From NCBI GenBank assembly GCA_900553475.1, contig USEF01000056.1, forward strand, positions 1-8,912: a DNA stretch of 8,912 nucleotides, given 5' to 3'. The position numbers and the translations under genes are program-made. Shown piece by piece: positions 6,030 through 8,912 of the stretch. The notes under the pieces are model-generated. The model was not told where the DNA came from, did not search any database, and saw only the letters and a list, made by a program, of their open reading frames with translations. The DNA comes from an uncultured Collinsella sp. (GTDB taxonomy: Bacteria; Actinomycetota; Coriobacteriia; Coriobacteriales; Coriobacteriaceae). How positions within the stretch are numbered: position 1 is the first letter of the stretch; every line of letters starts with the position of its first letter.

Positions 6030-6995
6030 ATGTGTACGAGTATTCGATTTACCGATAATTCTGGCCACATGTATCTGGGCCGCAATCTCGACTGGAGCTT
6101 TGACTACGGCCAACAGGTTCGCGTGATGCCGCGCGGGTTTCACATTCCGTATTCGTTTATCGACGACGCGACAGCGGCGCACGCGGTGATCGGTATGTGC
6201 ATCGATTACAGGAACTACCCTATGTTCTTCGATTGCGGCAACGATGCGGGCCTCGCCGTGGCGGGTCTCAATTTCCCGGGTTATGCCGAGTATGCCGAGG
6301 ACCCTGTCGACGGCAAGAACAATATCTCGGCCTATGAGTTTCCCCTGTGGGTGGCAGCGACGTTCTCGACGGTCGATGAGGTCGAGGCCGCGCTGCGCGA
6401 TACGGTGATTGTCGCCAAATCTGCCGGAGAGGGGCTGGGCGTGTCACTGCTCCATTGGATTATCGGCGACAGCCAGCGCAGCATCGTGGTCGAGATGATG
6501 GCTGACGGCCTGCATGTATACGACGATCCGGTCGACACCCTTGCCAATCAGCCGACCTTCCCGTGGCATATGGAAAACCTACGCACCTATATCACCGCCA
6601 CAAGCGATTTTCCGCAGACGGCGACATGGCGTGGCGCCGAGCTTAAGCCCTATGGAGCCGGTGCCGGCATGCGCGGCATTCCGGGCGATTGCTATTCGCC
6701 GAGCCGTTTTGTAAAGGCGGCGTACCTCAATGCCAATTACCCGCAAAAGGAGAGCGAGACCGAAAACGTCGTTCGCATGTTCCGCTCGCTCGAGGGCGTG
6801 GTGATGATCGAGGGAGCGTCCAGGATGGGCGATGGCAAGTTCGAGAAGACTATCTACACTGGATGCTTTAGCGCGCGCACGGGCAATTATTACTACGCGA
6901 TGTATGGGGATCCGTCGATTCGCTACGTGAGCCTGATGGATGCCGAGGGCGCGAGCCCCGATAGGCTCGTGGTTCCCGAGCCGCGTCGTTCGTAG
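6030..6995 (+). CDS. bsh: Choloylglycine hydrolase / bile salt hydrolase
   Basis: This 321-residue Ntn-hydrolase of the linear amide C-N hydrolase (choloylglycine hydrolase) family cleaves glycine or taurine from conjugated bile acids. It starts MCTS: after removal of Met, Cys2 becomes the N-terminal nucleophile. That fixes the start at 6030, behind AGGAGG (6020-6025); a longer frame back to 5967 would bury the Cys and can be excluded. The set known from Clostridium perfringens CBAH-1 (Cys2, Arg18, Asp21, Asn82, Asn175, Arg228) is matched by Cys2, Arg18 and Asp21 (GRNLD), Asn81 (GLNFPG), Asn173 (LANQPTFPW) and Arg226 (SPSRF). Asn at the 81/82 position favours bile salt hydrolase over penicillin V acylase, where Tyr is usual. 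There is no signal peptide, so it should be cytoplasmic. Glycine versus taurine preference cannot be read with confidence. Confidence 0.92.
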   Translation: MCTSIRFTDNSGHMYLGRNLDWSFDYGQQVRVMPRGFHIPYSFIDDATAAHAVIGMCIDYRNYPMFFDCGNDAGLAVAGLNFPGYAEYAEDPVDGKNNISAYEFPLWVAATFSTVDEVEAALRDTVIVAKSAGEGLGVSLLHWIIGDSQRSIVVEMMADGLHVYDDPVDTLANQPTFPWHMENLRTYITATSDFPQTATWRGAELKPYGAGAGMRGIPGDCYSPSRFVKAAYLNANYPQKESETENVVRMFRSLEGVVMIEGASRMGDGKFEKTIYTGCFSARTGNYYYAMYGDPSIRYVSLMDAEGASPDRLVVPEPRRS

Positions 6996-7018
6996 CTCAC
7001 CGGTCCGTTGCGACATAA

Positions 7019-7054
7019 AACGGCTCCGCACCTTTTATGAGATGCGGAGCCGTT
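7019..7054. terminator. Hairpin terminator between convergent bsh and kup
   Basis: The arms AACGGCTCCGCA (7019-7030) and TGCGGAGCCGTT (7043-7054) form a perfect 12-bp stem. On the minus strand it is followed by a short TTTTAT tract, a good terminator for kup. On the plus strand only GTCGTC follows, so termination of the hydrolase transcript there would be weaker, though the hairpin is positioned to serve both. Confidence 0.8.
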
Positions 7055-7076
7055 GTCGTCAATGGCTGGTGGCGTG

Positions 7077-8912
7077 TTAGAAGTTGGCGTCGTTGAGCTG
7101 GGTGCTCTCGAGTCCGTCGAGTTGCTGTTGCTCGGGCGTATCGGCGACGCTCTCGAGCAACTCGGTGGGATCGACGTTCATGTTCCTACCGGCTTCGTTG
7201 CCGTTGACCAAGTCGTCCGAGAAGATGTCGACTTCCATTTCCTCGGCCTCTTCGATCTGAACCTCGAGCGGCACCTGGGCGCGCACGAGCTTAACGGCCG
7301 GGCGCATGCGGGCAAACAGCGGCACGTACTCGATGATGATGGCCGAGTTCTCAAGACCGTACCAACGCGCCGGGCTTCCGCAGGCGCGGCGGACGGCGTA
7401 CTTGATGGCCATGACGCGATGGTCGTTGCGGTTGATGTCCGTTTCGGGGGCAAGCATCTTGCGCAGCATGCAAAAACGGAAGTCGCCCACGTTGCCGCGT
7501 GTCTCGTAGATAGAGTAGGTGTGGTGCTGCGGCGGCAACTCACCCGATGCCATCAGGTCGCCAACGATCTGGCGTAGGTAGGCGTTGATGCGCTGATTGA
7601 CCTTAAAGCCCAGGTCCAAGCGCACGCGGAACAGGAAGTCTGTGCCAAAGGTCTCAACGGAATACTCATGCGTATAGGGCTCGTCGGTAACGTGTACGTT
7701 GATGAACCAATATGCCTTGGCGCGCTTGGGGTGCTTGTCCAGGATGGAATAAAGCACGTCGCGGTCGAGCGTGAGCGGGTCGGGGCTGTTGGTGAGAAAT
7801 ACCAGATTGTCAGCGAGCACGGGATAGGTCTCGTCGTTGCGCAGGCGGTTGAGCTGATCGATGTACTTGGAGACGGGCAGCAGGATCGTCTGCGTGCGCT
7901 CGATGGCGGTGCCGCGGCGCCACACGTACATAAGGCCAAACAGCAGTGCGGCCAGGAAGATCATGACGTAACCGCCGTCAAAGAACATGGTGAGGCACGA
8001 AGCGAAGAAGCACAGCTCAATGGCACCAAAGAGCAGGGCGAAGGCGCAGGCGCCCAGCTTGTGTTTGAGGATGCCGACGATATAGCTCGTCAGCAGTGTG
8101 GTGGTCATGAGCATAGTCACGGTAATGGCGAGGCCATAGGCGCTCTCCATGCGCTCGGAGTTTTGGAACAGCAGCACGATGAAGATGCAGCCGACCCACA
8201 TGATGTTGTTGACGAGCGGAATATAGAGCTGGCCCTTGGTGTCGCTGGGGTAGTGGATGCGCAGATGCGGCATAAGGTTGAGACGCGTGGCCTCGGATAC
8301 CAGCGAGAACGAGCCGGTGATGAGCGCCTGCGAGGCGATGATGGCCGCTACGGCCGAAAGCACGATGGCAAAGGGGCGCAGGGGCTCGGGGAGCATCATA
8401 TAGAACGGGTTGACGATATCCATCGCGAGCATCTGGGGATTGGAGTTGTTGGCGAGCAGCCAAGCGCCCTGACCCAGATAGTTAAGGATGAGGGCCGCCT
8501 TAACAAACGGCCAGGATGCATAGATGTTTGCCTTGCCAACGTGGCCCATGTCCGAGTAGAGCGCCTCGGCGCCGGTCGTCGACAGGAAGACGAAGCCGAG
8601 CACCATGATGCCCGAGTGGTTGATGGGCGAGAACAGGAACATGATGCCGCGAATGGGGTTGAGGGCGCGCAGGATGGACAGGTTGCCGAGCATGTTGAAC
8701 AGGCCGGTGCCCGCCAGGAACAGGAACCATAGCGTCATAAGCGGGCCGAACAGCTTGCCGATTGACGAAGTGCCGGCGCGTTGCATGGCAAACAGACCGC
8801 AGATAATGATGATGGTGATGATGATCACATTGGTCTGGCCGTCGCCCAGCAGCGCGTGGCCCAACTCGATGGTGCGCAAGCCCTCGATGGCCGTGGTAAC
8901 CGTGACGGCGGG
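7077..8912 (-). CDS. kup: Kup family potassium uptake transporter (5' end outside window)
   Basis: This is a low-affinity potassium:proton symporter of the Kup/HAK/KT family in the cytoplasmic membrane. The frame is open to the right edge, giving 611 visible residues. The first visible codons encode PAVTVTTAIEGL, the TPAxSVxSAxEGL motif found near residue 110 in E. coli Kup, so roughly 100 N-terminal residues are outside. Other family marks: TGAEALYSDMGHVG (about visible 113-126), IASQALITGSFSL, GQLYIPLVN and SAYGLAITVTM. Membrane spans end near visible residue 330. A cytoplasmic tail of about 280 residues follows, longer than the E. coli one, ending in an acidic stretch (EEAEEMEVD and on) that may be disordered. 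A TTG at 8879 could be mistaken for the start but lies inside the conserved domain. It is convergent with the bile salt hydrolase gene; its promoter is not visible. Confidence 0.93.
   Translation of the reverse strand, partial: PAVTVTTAIEGLRTIELGHALLGDGQTNVIIITIIIICGLFAMQRAGTSSIGKLFGPLMTLWFLFLAGTGLFNMLGNLSILRALNPIRGIMFLFSPINHSGIMVLGFVFLSTTGAEALYSDMGHVGKANIYASWPFVKAALILNYLGQGAWLLANNSNPQMLAMDIVNPFYMMLPEPLRPFAIVLSAVAAIIASQALITGSFSLVSEATRLNLMPHLRIHYPSDTKGQLYIPLVNNIMWVGCIFIVLLFQNSERMESAYGLAITVTMLMTTTLLTSYIVGILKHKLGACAFALLFGAIELCFFASCLTMFFDGGYVMIFLAALLFGLMYVWRRGTAIERTQTILLPVSKYIDQLNRLRNDETYPVLADNLVFLTNSPDPLTLDRDVLYSILDKHPKRAKAYWFINVHVTDEPYTHEYSVETFGTDFLFRVRLDLGFKVNQRINAYLRQIVGDLMASGELPPQHHTYSIYETRGNVGDFRFCMLRKMLAPETDINRNDHRVMAIKYAVRRACGSPARWYGLENSAIIIEYVPLFARMRPAVKLVRAQVPLEVQIEEAEEMEVDIFSDDLVNGNEAGRNMNVDPTELLESVADTPEQQQLDGLESTQLNDANF

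Noticed and set aside
7668..8732. 354-codon plus-strand open frame opposite kup
   Set aside because: It is an antisense shadow. Kup family motifs are unambiguous on the minus strand, and the plus translation is His/Gly/Glu-rich with no recognisable features.

Overview
The window looks like chromosomal DNA from a GC-rich gut actinobacterium of the Coriobacteriia, most probably Collinsella or a close relative. This rests on codon use, the sequence character of the permease, Kup and bile salt hydrolase, and a gut-type gene set. It is inference, since no database could be searched. No rRNA, tRNA, CRISPR array or insertion sequence was recognised.

Layout. Positions 1-4020 (minus strand) hold two paralogous genes for large exported beta-helix surface proteins. 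Each has a long N-terminal signal region, an acidic/Pro-Lys linker and a C-terminal LAATG wall-sorting signal. The left copy (1-1714) is cut by the window edge. The right copy (1986-3767) carries an in-frame TAG at codon 48, inside its signal peptide. The two copies sit on a tandem duplication of about 2.06 kb. Between them lies a 45-bp remnant of the 3' end of the neighbouring purine permease gene, followed by a second copy of that gene's terminator. A 32-bp leader block is identical in front of both surface genes.

Positions 3975-5285 (minus) encode a complete NCS2/AzgA-PbuG-type purine permease. It is divergent from a short peptide-deformylase-like gene (5479-5898, plus) whose HExxH motif reads HMIDH, so the catalytic Glu is missing. 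A strong terminator follows, then a complete choloylglycine hydrolase (bile salt hydrolase, 6030-6995, plus) with all the expected catalytic residues. A hairpin at 7019-7054 separates it from a convergent Kup potassium transporter (7077-8912, minus) that runs off the right edge.

The genes appear to be separate transcription units, each bounded by its own hairpin, not one operon. The shared theme is life at the intestinal surface: wall-attached adhesin-like proteins, bile acid deconjugation, purine salvage and potassium uptake. The most interesting parts are the duplicated surface locus with its conserved leader and interrupted signal peptide, and the deformylase-like protein lacking its general base.
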